Assembly (NCBI GenBank): GCA_023375675.1
Contig: JALQBC010000007.1
Span: 992,001 to 1,056,000 of the forward strand
From: Cytospora piceicola
Lineage: Eukaryota; Ascomycota; Sordariomycetes; Diaporthales; Cytosporaceae
Direction: 5' to 3'
DNA length: 64,000 nt
A model generated the notes under the pieces. The model was given only the letters and a program-made list of their open reading frames with translations, was not told the DNA's origin and did not search any database. Of this stretch, positions 22,044-34,680 are shown piece by piece. Both the position numbers and the translations under genes were made by a program. Position 1 is the first letter of the stretch; the number at the start of each line of letters is the position of its first letter.

Positions 22044-22798
22044 ATGGTCTGTTCATCACACGACAGAAAGATCCGAAATGGCCTCCACAACCGCTTTCCA
22101 CCCGAGGGATCTCCAGAAGCCCGCTGGTAAGCTGCCGGCCATATCCCGTCCAAAGACGTTGCGTCCCGGCCGAACATTCGGCGCTGACACCGGACAGGTA
22201 TGACGTGAATCGTCGGGTCTCTCCGCTTCTCCGAATACCCAGCGAATTGCGCCTGCAAATCTACGAGCTCGTCCTCGGAAACCGGCAGATCCACGTTTTC
22301 TTTGTGCCATGGCAGCACAAGCGGCGCATCAAGAACGGGGAGGCGTACACCGAGACGATCAAAGGTGGCTTCCGATATGACGTTCTGAAGAAGAGGCAGG
22401 ATCCGTGGGCGCGGGACCCCAAGAAGCTGCGGAAATCTGCCGCCGTGCCGCTCAACTCGTTGGGGTCAACGATCACTCTGCTGTCGGGCGTTTGCCGCCA
22501 GCTGTACCACGAGACGTCTCTCTTGCCGCAGCAGATGAACACATGGTCGTTCGAGAACCTGCACGTCATGGAGAGGTATATCCTCAGGGAGAACAGGATG
22601 CCTCTCCTGCAGAGGAGGGCTGTCCAGACCCTGTACTGCAAGGAGAAGCTGCCAAAGGCATTGGTCAAGAAGTTTGGGGGGCTGGAGGCTATCATCTGGA
22701 AAGATGGCAAGAAGCTCCGACGTCAAGATCTCCTTTTGTACCCTGATGTCACATGGAAGGACCGAAAGGAATTGCATGAACGTTCATGCCGTTGGTGA
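22044..22798 (+). CDS. DUF7730-type fungal protein (copy 2)
   Basis: About 227 aa after splicing. Exon 1 is 22044-22126 and exon 2 starts at 22198; the 71-nt intron has GTAAGC and CGGACAG ends. I chose the ATG at 22044 because it is the only nearby one in phase with exon 2; the ATG at 22078 would hit a stop at once. The signature SPLLRIPSELRLQIYELVLGNRQIHV is followed by LLSGVCRQLYHETSLLPQQMNTWSF, both typical of DUF7730 proteins. Function unknown. It is read divergently from the histidine kinase. Confidence 0.82.
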
Positions 22799-24155
22799 AC
22801 TGAAGATGAATCAAGGCCGTCCTGGAGATAACCGAGCAGACACATACTACGTTACCAGGGCTTCCTGCATGCGTCCCCGCTTGACCGGTAAAATTTCCGT
22901 GAATTTGTAATTGGATTTGGCAGTTTATAATCTATCTGGGCAGGTGTCTGTTGATGCATCCAGATGTACGGTAGCTACAAGAGCCTGCCGTGAGTCAGAC
23001 AGACCTCTGGTCCGAATTTCACTCCTGAAAGTGACCCAAATTAGACATCAGTTGCATCTTCCTTGATTTTCTGCAACGGCTGATTTGGCGAATACTCGTA
23101 GCTAGAGGATTCAGCCGCGAGCAAGGATGCTCGAGGCTGTATTACTGTCATCTGGTCAGCAATGCACTTGCTTCGAGAGTCCTTACCATTACTGAGACCT
23201 CTTCGAGGTTGATAGGCCGCAAGTTGATCTATTCGGCATTGGTGGATCGGCATAGTCCGACTTTCAGCGCATTGTGACAAGGCGAATTCAAGGGACTCGA
23301 TAGCCATCAAGGTATCAGCATTTGTATACCAACATATGAAAGTCAAAACGTTGCATGCGATTCCGACTACTGGTAAAGGTTTGCGTTGCTGGTTCCTTGA
23401 GAGGCTTGCAGAAGAGCTGACTCGGCTGCGGCGAAATAGCATACCATGTACATCAATGTATTGATACGAGGCCTTTTGGGCTGTCATAGGGAGAGAGCCT
23501 GGCTCTGCAGGAGTAGGCAGAGACAAACTTCGTGAACTTCATATTCCCTTGATCTTTCAGGTTTGATATGAAGTTATGAAATTGAATGATATGTATCTAG
23601 TCATATCTTTCCTAATATGTTGTCATATCAGAAGACTACGTTGTAATAAGTTACAGAAAGTTTAGACCATTATGGTGAATGCCAGATATGCGGGACTGTC
23701 AGACGTGGTTTCATATGACAGAGGTTTACTGGATGAAGTCTGCGAAGCTATCAATGGATACGTGGTTATTTCCAGGTATGACTTGCGTGTACTTAAGGTC
23801 AGTAAATTCCAGCTCAAACCTCCTGCTCCCGTCACAAACACAGGATTTTACTCGGTACTGATACATGGGCGTACTTGATTGAGAACTAAATACGTATCTC
23901 CTAGCCAACTAACTGTACCTACCTAAGTACTGAGTTCTCTAAGGTAGGCAGTCAAGCTCATAATTAATTAACTCCACTCTCAGTGCTTGGGTTCTTGTCT
24001 GTTTGTCGTCAGTTTTCACTTTGGTTTATTTAAAGCTGTATCTCTCGTTCGGCATACCCAGAACGCAGAAGGTCATCAATCATCGATTTCAATCTGTTCT
24101 TTCAGATCTTCATACAAAGACGACTTCTCTCAGACCTATCTGCGCCAGTCTCGCA
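22799..24155. other. intergenic with one doubtful frame
   Basis: The region separates DUF7730 copy 2 from the beta-lactamase-like gene. The only candidate is the minus-strand frame listed separately. The last 200 bases before 24156 are the likely promoter and leader of the hydrolase. Confidence 0.5.
23041..23487 (-). CDS. doubtful hypothetical protein
   Basis: An open frame of about 148 aa from an ATG at 23487 (MTAQKASYQY). It contains one hydrophobic patch (VVGIACNVLTFICW) and no known motif. An internal GTAAGG could start an intron. I cannot tell whether it is real. Confidence 0.2.
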   Translation of the reverse strand: MTAQKASYQYIDVHGMLFRRSRVSSSASLSRNQQRKPLPVVGIACNVLTFICWYTNADTLMAIESLEFALSQCAESRTMPIHQCRIDQLAAYQPRRGLSNGKDSRSKCIADQMTVIQPRASLLAAESSSYEYSPNQPLQKIKEDATDV

Positions 24156-25941
24156 ATGATTGGTATCAAAATCTCCCAGGCCATAATCGCAAGCCTCCTG
24201 GCTATGGTCCTTTTGGCCCAGCTTGCGTCGGCGGCGCTGAACGGCCATTGCCCTCCTCTGGGCGCAGTCTTACCCGCTCCAGAACACCCTTCAGCCTGTG
24301 CTGCCGTCCAAGCAGCTATTTACAAGTTCCAAAATGAATTCACGAGCCTCACTTCTGGTTTCTACGGCTCAGCGGTTTCTGTTTCGGTCAAGTCGATCCA
24401 CCAGCCTGAGAAGCTGATTGATCTTCACTACACCCCACCCACACGAGACCCAAGCTCGACCAATATGGTCGATGCAAACACGGTTTATCGAATTGCGAGT
24501 ATCTCCAAGATCTTTACTACCCTCGGTGTCCTACGTGAGGGAATTGGAATGGACGACCCTTTGACGGAGCACCTGTCCGAGCTAGGGAGCAGCTGGGACA
24601 ACGTCACAATCGGTGCTTTGGCATCGCACATGTCTGGATTTGGACTCGACTGTGAGAAATCATCTTTTCAAATCCCTTAAGGCGTCTCACCTGGATAATC
24701 CGCTAACCCATTCTGACCATACAGTGATGGACGATCTTGCTGATACCCCCGGCGACTGGACGGCCATGGGCTTTCCAGCGCTCAATGGCAGTGGTTCCAG
24801 CCCTGGCTGTTCTGGCATGTATGGCCTTCCGCCGTGTTCTACAGACGAGTTCTTCCGCGACTTCTTCAAGCATGAAACCGTCTATGCACCATTCACTACT
24901 CCGATGTACTCGAACTTGGGATTCGACATCTTGGGACTTGTATTGGAGAAGGTGACCAACAGTACCTTTGTGGACTACATCGAGCAGGCTATCTTGGATC
25001 CTCTGAACCTGTCAAACACGACTACAGGGATGTCATCTTCTGTGCTGCCGCGGGCTTTCATTCCTGCTCAGTCACCGGATGAGTCTCACTGGGGAGTCGA
25101 ACACGGATACGACAATCCTGCAGGTGGCTTTCTCTCCACTACTAACGACCTTCTGACCCTCGGATCCGCCATACTTGATCAGAGTTTCCTGGGAGCTGCT
25201 GCAACCAGAAAGTGGCTGAAGCCCGTCTCTTCGACTTCCACCGTTGGCAGGGCCATGGGTGCGCCATGGGAGATCTTACATTCTACGAACCTAACGACCG
25301 ACGGCCGCCTGATCGAGCTGTATACCAAGGGCGGAGACGACGGCAGCTACCACTCTAAGCTCTGCCTTGTCCCCGACTACGACCTTGTCGTGACAATCAT
25401 GACGGCGGGCCCGGAGGCGGACTTCACATTCAGCTTCTCGCTCCTGTCACGACTCCTCAGCACCTTGCTTCCAGCCATCGAGCAGGCCGGGAAGGAAGAG
25501 GCGACATTCAGTGTCGCTGGCACTTACAGTGATGCGACGACGAACTCAAGCATCACGTTGTACCTTGACGACGGCCCAGGCCTGGGAATCTCTGGGTGGA
25601 CCGTTCGGGGCCGGAACGTCTTGGACATTTATGGCAACATCTCTGGCGCCTCTGCTGGGTCTGTTGTGCCTCGCTTGTACCCCACGAACTCCCAGCCTGG
25701 TGGCCAGTCCGCCTGGAGGGCTGTCTTTGACACGGGCACTGCTGAGCAGAATGCCGAGTTTGACGCCATGTTCGCCTGGCCTGGACAGAGCTGCCAGACG
25801 TGGGCTAATATGGACCGGTTCCAGTATGGGTTCAACGGCATAGATGATTTTGTCTTCACCATGGAGGAGCAGTCAACCAGGCTGGGCGCCATCAGCTTGT
25901 CCAATCGGGGGTTTCAGGTGACCATGCTGAGACAGGTCTGA
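24156..25941 (+). CDS. secreted beta-lactamase-fold serine hydrolase (S12/class C-like)
   Basis: About 570 aa. The ATG at 24156 starts a clear signal peptide (IIASLLAMVLLAQLASAA), so the protein is secreted. The nucleophile motif SxxK is S115-ISK (RIASISKIF), the second motif YSN occurs in TPMYSNLGFDILG, and a KGGDDGSY segment is the likely third active-site element. This matches fungal beta-lactamase-like esterases and peptidases rather than true antibiotic resistance enzymes. One intron at 24652-24724 (73 nt) joins FGLD to LMDDLADTPGDW in phase. The C-terminal 150 residues form a separate beta-rich domain, as in many family members. The substrate is not predictable. Confidence 0.88.
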
Positions 25942-26350
25942 TTAGGCCCTCTTTGTGTGACATCTTGAACGAAGGAGTAGTGCTTTTTGAGACATGGATT
26001 GAGGACATTTTGTGGTGAAGTAGACAGTGTTATGCACTTGCCTGACTACTTAGATACTTACTCAGTAGTAGGCAGTTCTGCAAGGTAGCTCTATAATGAG
26101 ATTTAGGAGTCAGAGGTCCCTCCAGGCTTCCGTTTAAGGGGGTATTACCCTAACCCTTTGGTGCTACTCGGTTATCTTAGCGTTTCACTAATTACGGTGG
26201 CCTAAATTGGGGGCCTAAGCGTTTCATTTCAGCTTCGTTCGCAGTCTCTCCTTTCTTTTTCATCTCTTATTCCTCGACCTTATCTCTTCCAAATATCAAT
26301 GCACCAAGTGATTCATTGTATACTGTATCGTTCCAGACTTTGATCGGAAA
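25942..26350. other. intergenic, promoter of DUF7730 copy 3
   Basis: Short spacer between two plus-strand genes. It contains one TACCCTAACCC telomere-like string near 26147 and pyrimidine-rich tracts before 26290. Confidence 0.55.
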
Positions 26351-27488
26351 ATGGCAAAACTGGCACCCCCGAAAAGCAATGAGCGGATGCACTACTTTCG
26401 CTCACGTCTGCGGAAAGCGTCATGCATGAACGACGACGATTCAGACGGCGATCACAGTGATGATGACCTCCCACCACCGCGTCCATCGTCAAGCCTGTCG
26501 CCATCGCCAATACCAGAGGAGCCGATAGCATCATCATTACAGACTCCCAGGCTCAAAATCAATCCGGACGACATGGACCAGCAACATCAATGCGCCTTCT
26601 ACACCCGCCTCCCGCCTGAGATTCGTCGCATGATCTACACCGGAGTTTGGTGCACTTCCAACGACACCCTGAAATTGCATATCCATGCGGCTAGTGACGA
26701 GTCCAAGCTGACTCACACTCCGTGTAAATGCTCCTCTGTTCAGTCCAGCCTGGAGGAAGAGGACCCTATGCAAATGGATTCCTGGCCTGGTTGGGGAGGA
26801 AAGAATCAACCCCCTCGATGGTTTTGGCATGCGTTGGGGTTAAGAATGAGGTGGGGCGCTCACTGGAGGTGTCAAGCAGACGCCATGACGGCCTGGAAGA
26901 CGACAGACGATGGTACCTGTGTGGACGAAAGAGATCTTCGGCGGGCAAGTTACTTGAATGTCTTCCTGACCTGTAAAAAGATGTGAGTAGAAACCGGCTG
27001 CTGCTGCTCCCATGAATGAGTTGATTGACAGGGGCCACAGGTATTCTGAAGCTGTAGAATCCTTCTTCGAGTCAACAACACTCCTCTTCACGGCGTCCGA
27101 GGATGCCTACCGCTTCTTCATACAGCAACCTCATCCCTATCAAACCAGTATCCATGCCTTGGATTTCAGCTTCACTCATTTCAAGGACCACCTCTTCCTT
27201 CAGCCCATCGCGACCAAGAACCCGCAACTAGCGGTCGGAGGCAAAGTTCCTGTTTCCCAGGAGGTTTGGACGCCACTAATGCAGTGCGTTCGAGAGAAAC
27301 TGCCCGAGCTGCGGTGGTTGAAAATACACCTGTCGACTTCCGCCCCGGCGGAGATGTTCTTGGATGCGCTCAGGAAATGGGCGCAAGAAGGTGATGGAGA
27401 GGTCGAAGAGACGACTGGCGGTTTGGTTTATGTTGGAGAGGGCAGCCAGCACGCCACGCTGAGCACTGCTGTTGAGGAGCAGGAGTAG
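26351..27488 (+). CDS. DUF7730-type fungal protein (copy 3)
   Basis: About 359 aa. An acidic Ser/Pro-rich N-terminus (DDDDSDGDHSDDDLPPPRPSS-like) precedes the family signature FYTRLPPEIRRMIYTGVW. The second block spans the intron: exon 1 ends TCKK plus AT, and exon 2 begins at 27041, giving LTCKKMYSEAVESFFESTTLLF. The 58-nt intron (26983-27040) uses the AG of GGCCACAG, not the AG ten bases earlier, because only that keeps phase. It continues into the usual C-terminal half (ALDFSFTHFKDH). Function unknown. Confidence 0.82.
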
Positions 27489-29439
27489 GAAGGAACCTTG
27501 AGATTTGACTTTTGAGAAGTACGTGTATTATAGCTGTTGATACTCTCACGGCCTCCAGATTTCCCAGGGGTTTTTGTTGTTTTTTTGGGTTTGTTTTTGA
27601 TGCAACTTCGCGGCTCTCAATACCACAAGAGGGGCATTTTCGCACATCCTCATTAGGAATTCACATGTCCATTACAACTGGAGACTGCCGATCTTGTCAA
27701 GCAAAATGGTGCGGCCCTCAATCTCACCTGCAAGCCACATACACACCTAGATGGGCCTGGTACCAGTCATACTCCCGGAAGTAAAAAGAAGGGCATGAAA
27801 TGTTGCCGCCTTGTGTTGTTGATACGAGAAGATGGATGGATGCATGTTGCTTCACACCTCTCGCGGCTAAGAGGGTAGCAATCCGCGTTTAGAACGAAAT
27901 AAGGTCCTCTCCAAGCGGTAAGTAACAAGCGGCAAGTACAGATCTGCATTCTTTGATAGGTGGGATCGAGTGGTCGGGGCATAGGGAGAGAGGCCTGGAT
28001 CTCCGGAGGGTGAATCCCGTCAGTCACCTTTTCGGAGAGTGTACCAATAAACCACCCCCACCTTTGCGTCCCCCGCTTGATTTCGGTTCTTATGGCCGAA
28101 CCATCAACAGGTCATACTGAATAAGGGCCGAAACTAAACTTATTTCCCAGACTTTATCAGATTAGGCTGAATATGGGCCATATGATTGCACACCATGGCT
28201 GACATGCCGGACCGGCGGTGGGAAAAGCCCCATGAAACGACCTCCCGAAGTGTGAGTGGCATCGAGTGCGCCCGAGGTTCGGACTCACTTCATAAAAAAG
28301 CAAAGCAATTGGAATTATTACAATTCTCCGATTGCACGGGGATCTAATACCATTATTGGTTATTTCTCGTATCGGTCATTGATTATTGATAGTCGGGGTT
28401 GCTTCACCGTACCGACATCCCGGCCGTCTCTACTTGGTCCCAATAGCCAACCTCTTATACAATAGACCCGGCCGTCTGGTAACCATGCCCCTCAATCACG
28501 TTTTAAGCTGAGATTTGTGCTCGACGACTAGCCAAACGCAATCGTTGCCGACAATGGGTTACATGGCATGCCGCAATTTGCAGGGCCGACTGGCCGAGCT
28601 CGTAAAAGCAAGCTCGGAACCCAGAGTATTGAGATTGGCTGGCCAAACCCAACATCGAGGGCCTCGACTTGCGATATCCCATTCCGATTGCATTTTACCC
28701 TGAACATGGTAAACGCACTACCCCACTTGTCTAACCTCTACCATGAGCCTCCAGGGCTGGGCACACTTGTCAGACCACCACCATGGTCTGGTGACCCAGA
28801 TTGCGGCAAGGGCAAAGACATGGACAGTGCTGACAATTTGACCACGATGAGAACACTTTGTCATGGATCCTTGGGATCACCGAATAGAAGCAAGCTACTG
28901 GCTTGGAGTACCAAACAAGCCTCCAACATAGCTATATTTCAAACTGAGTCAACATAAACTCCTGGACGCACTCCTGTGTCTGTACCAATATACTACGCAT
29001 TGGCTTCTCCACAATAGCCCGCCGCTCCAGAACAATACTTTGTATGCGCCTACTCCCCACGCGTTGGATCCAGGCCCGATGGCCCATGGGTTTATCTCTT
29101 TGTGGGGGTTCTGGACCTTCGGTCGCCTGCATCCCCTGTTCGAGAGTACTCTCTTATGCCCTCACATGGTCCCATGTCTATTTTCGCACCAACCGCATGG
29201 GAACAAGGCCCGCATTCCCGACCGGGGTGTCTTGGGGAAACGATTTGAGAATCTGGGGTAAGCCTGGGGTCTTGAATTCGGACCAGGGGCTGGAAGGTTG
29301 GATGCTGGTCGTCCATATAATGATACCCAATGCCCATACGTACGGTTTCGTGCGACTCTCGCCATGAGCTGTTTCTCCTTCGCCTGTCTTTAGTTGCGGC
29401 TTACAGCACGAGGAATTGGCATAGAAAATCAAGCCCATC
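27489..29439. other. intergenic, no gene recognised
   Basis: Nearly 2 kb between plus-strand genes. Short open frames on both strands (for example 28568-28957 and 29044-29367) show no domain. The 3' part is the sugar transporter promoter. Confidence 0.5.
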
Positions 29440-31376
29440 ATGTCGACAGAGAAGACGCGCGACGAAGTGCAACACGGCATCACTGTTGCCGATGTTCACT
29501 ACCCCGTTGTTGCAGAAGGCACGGGAAAGACTTTAGACGAGTCCCATGGCGCCAAAGCAAAGGAAGTCCACAATGTGAGTCCATCTCGGTCATTTCCGCC
29601 GACACCAATGATCAATCCCGGATCGGTGGCCTAGAGATGTACCTATCTGACACCCCCAATCTCTGGAAAACAGGCCGAATACTTCGCCGCTATTGCTGAG
29701 ACAAAGATCGAAAGATGGAGCAAAAGTTCCATCCAAATGTACTTTGCCGTTTTCATCGCCTTCTGCTGCGCCTGCGCCAACGGCTATGACGGCTCCTTGA
29801 TGGGTAGTATCATTGCGATGCAGGCCTTCCAGGACACCTTCGGCACCGGCCTGACTGGAACACCAATCGCCATCATCACCTCTCTTTACAGCGTGGGCTC
29901 CATCATTACTGCCCCCTTCGCCGCCGTTATTTCTGACCGATGGGGTCGCCGCGTCGCCATGTTCATTGGGGGCTGGGTGATTATTGTCGGGGCGGTCATC
30001 GCGTGTACATCGAGCACAATTGCTCAGCTTACTGTTGGTCGATTCGTCCTCGGATGTGGCATTGCAATTATGACTGTCGGCGCTCCGGCTTACGCCATCG
30101 AGATTGCTCCGGCCCACTGGCGAGGTCGCTGCACTGGTGAGTACCAACACGGCTTCGGACCTGGGATTAAAGAAATATATAACTGACGTCTACCCAGGCT
30201 TCTACAACTGTGGCTGGTTCGGTGGCTCGATCCCCGCGGCCTTTGTCACCTTCGGCTGCTCGTACATCACAACCAACTGGTCTTGGAGGATCCCCCTCCT
30301 CCTGCAGTGCTTCACCTGCATCATCGTCATTATCGCTGTCTTCTTTCTGCCCGAATCACCCAGGTTCCAGATGGCCAACGGAAATGAAGAGGAAGCCATC
30401 GCCTTCCTGGTCAAGTACCACGGCAACGGAGACCCAACCTCGAGGCTCGTCATGCTCGAGATCGAGGAGATGAGAGAGAGCATCAAACTCGACGGCCTCG
30501 ACAAGGTCTGGTGGGACTACCGCTCCTTCATCGCGGAGCACAACGGCCGCTGGCGGTTCACCCAGGTGGTCATGATGAGCGTCTTCGGACAGTTCTCCGG
30601 GAACGGCCTGGGGTACTTCAACCCGACCATCTTCGCGGGCATCGGGGTCACCGGCACAGCCCAGCAGCTCGGCTTCAACGTCCTGAACAGCTGCTTGTCC
30701 GCCATCGGGGCGGGCGTGGGTGTCGCCTTCAGCGACAGGATGCCGCGGCGCAAGGTCCTGGTCATCGGCACGTTCGTCTGCGCCGTCCTGCTCGCCATCA
30801 ACGGCGGCACGTCTGCCGGCGTCGCCCAGCACACTGTTGACGGCAAGCTCGACCCCAACTACGTCGCGTACGGCCAGGCCGCCCTCGCCTTCTACTTCCT
30901 CTTCAACACCATCTACTCCTTCGCGTATACCCCGCTGCAGGGCATCATCCCCGCCGAGGCCCTCGACACCAACAGGCGTGCCAAGGGTCTTGCCGCCTCT
31001 GGTGTCCTTGTCGGCGTGTTTGGGTTTATCAACCAGTTTGCCGGTCCGATTGCCCTGGGCACAATCAAGTACAAGTACATCTTCATTTTTGTGGGGTGGG
31101 ATGTCGTCGAGTCCGTCCTTTGGTATTTCTTCGGGTAAGTCCTAAATAGTCCCTCTTTGCCAGAGACAATTTGTTATCCTGAAACTGTACATGGGTCAAA
31201 CTCGCTAATGACATGTTTGATACAGCGTCGAATCCCAAGGCCGTACCCTCGAGCAGCTCGAGTGGGTGTACAATCAGCCCAGCCCGGTCAAGGCCTCGCT
31301 CAAGGTAGACAAGGTCGTCGTCCAGGCCGATGGCAAGGTTACAGAGAAGATCATCGGGGATGGCCAGTCAGCGTGA
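29440..31376 (+). CDS. MFS sugar transporter, lactose/cellodextrin-permease-like
   Basis: About 561 aa from four exons (introns 29575-29673, 30137-30197 and 31135-31225, all phase-consistent). Sugar-porter hallmarks: NGYDGSLMGSI in helix 1, DRWGRR after helix 2, a GRF motif in helix 4, PESPRF after helix 6, QFSGNGLGYFNPTI in helix 7, DRMPRRK in the second half, PAEALDTNRRAKG, and the end motif ESQGRTLEQLE. This pattern resembles the fungal lactose permease and cellodextrin transporter branch, judged by recall of the family. It should import a sugar across the plasma membrane by proton symport. The substrate is not fixed by sequence. Confidence 0.9.
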
Positions 31377-33826
31377 TTTTATGCTTGGGGTGGGGGGGAC
31401 CAACTGCACATTGGGGCGCACATTGGGGGCGTAATAATACTTGGCCCAGCTGGATTGGTGGAAATATTGTTCCGCAATGGTTTCCCATTTGGTCCCTTGT
31501 AACCAGCCTCAAGTTCGGGGCAGTCCTATCCTCTTCTGTGAATAGACCTTGATAAGAATACGTGAGGGGTTGCAATATAGTCCAATTGCCAGAATATACA
31601 CAAAGTTGATGTCGTGCCAGCGGAGATATGGATAGTAAAACCATGTCTTTGCCTGCAAATGCTCCGCACCCGGGAAGTTAACCTACTCCCCCCTGGATGG
31701 AGCTCCTTAACTTAGGGTATCGTATCGGCCTTTTATAACACTCGGTTACTTTTGACTGACCTGGGGCTATATATCACCAGCGTGTAGGTACTGTACTAGA
31801 CGGACATGAACAGAACTGTTGAGACTTCTGTGTTAGTATTTCCGGCGGGGAAGAATCCATGACGGAACAGAACAGCAGGAATATAAGGGACGAAGATTGA
31901 AGATATAGGAGTACTAGCATCCGTGTTGAATGTAAAAGCCAAGGGCAGGTAACCCGCCCCGGGTTTCGCTATATCTGTATAAATAGTTATACCCCGTATC
32001 CCGTTTTCCGGAGATCTCACTCAAGCTTTGATCATCCAGTGCAATATATACTTAGCTACTATTTGAAGAAAGACATTTCTCAGAGGACTCAACATCATCA
32101 AGCATGGAAATATGATAGTTCGCACCAGTTGACACGTGTAAGTCACCTGGTATTGTTCTTGGCGAGAGCTATTATCTTTCCTTCGTTTTGGGAGTATATC
32201 CAGGTGCCGTGGACATTAGATGTGAAGTTTCGCATTAGTCTTGGCTAAGCACCCGTACCATATCATACACGGGCGTCATGTGCCCACAGTGCTCTAGCAT
32301 CCCGAGGTCTTATCCATGAAGTTCCCGCAAGCTGCGTCCGAGCCATCTTACCGGTCGCACGTATTGCGCGGAGTCGAGTTTAGTATGAGCCATTGTTCTC
32401 CCCTATAAATACCACATCTGTTATTTGTTTCACGTTCCATACCGCGGTGCGATATAAAAATCCAACTCTACTTTAAGCCGACATCTAGAGGTCCAATGAT
32501 ACGAGACGTCCCGAGAAGACCTGTTATCGGATAGAATAATTCAACGGGGCTCCTTCAATATTCACAGAATATTCAAAATCTTTTCGAAATGTACATCCCG
32601 GCGCAATTCTACCAGCCGGACTCATTAGCCGCGTCCTCGAACTCAGATACTATTGGAACTAACATTGCAACCGGCTCCGTGTACATCCTTGTCATTGTTC
32701 TATTATCATCACCCTGGAAGCTCTATGCCACCCCTGTGATGACTGCAGAGTCAACGAAGAATGCCAGGAAGTCGTGGACTCAAAGGCACGCAAAATTTCG
32801 CTCCTTACCGAGGGAAAACTACTTCGGGCTGAGGGAAAGTAAGTGTTCAATGTTCTCGGCCTCGGGTCTTCGGACCCTTTCCAATTTCCAAAGAAATGAC
32901 TGACTATACTTCAGGCAATACCTACAGTAGTAATCTCTACCGGACACGCATCTAAGATAATATCTCCATTGATACATAGGGTAGGTATCACGAACCTTTG
33001 CGCCTTTGTAATCCCCCTTGCTTGACATTCGCTCATACCCTAGGGTATTTACCCCCGTTGCAGGACACATTGTTCGATATGACCCAGGAGGTACAACTTA
33101 ACAAGCTACATGTAGACCAAGAATAAATCATACCATCTACTTAACATATGCTGCAACATATCTAGGTTCCTGCAACTAGACTATGTACGAGGCCCCTCGA
33201 CATTTTACAACACAGACGCTCTGAAGGGAATCTAGTTTCAATAGTTACATTTATTCGGATTTGGTTATTCGTAGCTGACAGGATCCCACATAGGTTTTCG
33301 CTCATTTGCCACTAATGAATTCCCCACAGCCATGAGCCTCGCAATGTTGATTATCGGATAGAGTGTCGAAACTAGTACCTACCCCCTATGTTACAAGTCT
33401 GGCATCAATCGCTCACATTTCCCTTTTCAACTATGCGACAGACCGAGCCTGCAACCTGATCTATGTAGCATTGAAACATGGGAAGCGCAAAGAACTGGAA
33501 GTTTGCAAACATCCATGGATGTGGTAAGTGATGCCCATAGGTTGGCCCAGATATGAGGAGTGTCACGAGTTTGAATACCGTGTCACGCAACATGTGCATT
33601 TCATGTCATTATCAAACCAAACGTGACTGCCATAACACACTTCCTCAACATGGAGGGTAAACTATTCATCCATGCTACACCATTACCAAGGTTGACCCTT
33701 CAGAATTGCCCACAGCTCCTCGGTTTCCGGCCTAACGGCTGACCTGGTCCAGCCTCCGTATCCTCTATCATGCTCCACTGATGCCGCTCATCCGCTTTAC
33801 CATGGCGCCTTGATGTTGAAGATTGT
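31377..33826. other. long convergent intergenic region
   Basis: About 2.4 kb between the sugar transporter and the PLDc_N mini-protein. An open frame at 32589-32903 (plus, 104 codons, hydrophobic centre) follows a TATAAATA at about 32404, but it matches nothing I know. No transposon is recognisable. Confidence 0.5.
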
Positions 33827-34236
33827 CTATGGCAGGGGCTCGTAGGAACCGCCGCTGTTGTGCTCAGCACGGTTGGAGAACAGCCAGTAGACGACCATTC
33901 CGACGATGGGGAAGAGGAAGATAACAAGGCACCAGAGCACCTTGTGCAGAGGTGGGCGGTTAGACTTCAGGACCTCGACTGTTGTGTTGGAGATGTGTGG
34001 TCAGCATGCGAGTCAAATGGAATCTAGATTAGGAGCGTTGGAAGATGCTAATGTGCGGACGTACTGAAAACAATGATGTCGAGGACCAGGACGATGAATC
34101 CAATCACACCACCACCGGTGCCATACTGCCAGCTGTTGTTGATCGTAGAGGTGGAAACCTCCTGGGCAAGAGGCGCAGCGAAGGCGAGGGTGGCCAGGCA
34201 GAGCTGGAGGAAGAGGGCGAAAGCGTGCTGAAACAT
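33827..34236 (-). CDS. PLDc_N-domain small membrane protein
   Basis: A 107-residue protein from two exons (intron 33979-34064). It has an N-terminal signal-like helix (FALFLQLCLATLAFAAP), a membrane helix (GGVIGFIVLVLDIIVF), the conserved linker EVLKSNRPPLHKVLWC, and a second helix IFLFPIVGMVVYWLFSNR. The VLWC...FPIVG...YWLFSNR pattern is the phospholipase D nuclease N-terminal (PLDc_N) domain, which lacks catalytic residues and here stands alone. Small fungal proteins of this layout are common and uncharacterised. The spliced reading ends NSGGSYEPLP. Role unknown; the location is some cell membrane. Confidence 0.85.
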
Positions 34237-34680
34237 TGTGCTTCTGTTGGATGGTATGCGTGTGAGAGGGTTTTTTTGGTTTGAACGGGCGATCAATGGG
34301 GCGATCAGAGATGTAAAGTAGGACTGGTTAAGTAAAGTAGGACTGAGGATGAAAAGAGGGGAAGAGGTTTTGCGTGGGGAAAAGCGGTATTGACTTGCTC
34401 TAGGCTTGGGTACCTTTGTGGCAGGATTACTCCATACAACTACACGCTGGTGATGTCATTGCATCGTCTCGTGATCTGTGACGGTAAGCTCAAGTTGCTC
34501 CGGCTTACGCGCTACCGGCTGGAATGGGAATATCCGGGTTAGGGTTACAGGCACTCTCCTGCCTTACCTGTTGCACCAACTAACACGTACAAGTCCCTAC
34601 ATATCTAGTACCCTTTTTATCTGTGTACTCTTACAACCTTGGAACCGGTTACATACTGCTGCGGCCCAACCTAGGGAATA
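34237..34680. other. intergenic, upstream of the PLDc_N gene
   Basis: Promoter region of the mini-protein, with a CCGGGTTAGGGTTACAGG string near 34533. No gene is seen. Confidence 0.5.

Noticed and set aside
26147..26160. Telomere-like CCCTAA copies (also near 34533 and 42689)
   Set aside because: Only one or two units each; too short to call interstitial telomere tracts.
32589..32903. 104-codon plus-strand frame after a TATA-like string
   Set aside because: No recognisable family and no second exon; kept only as a remark.
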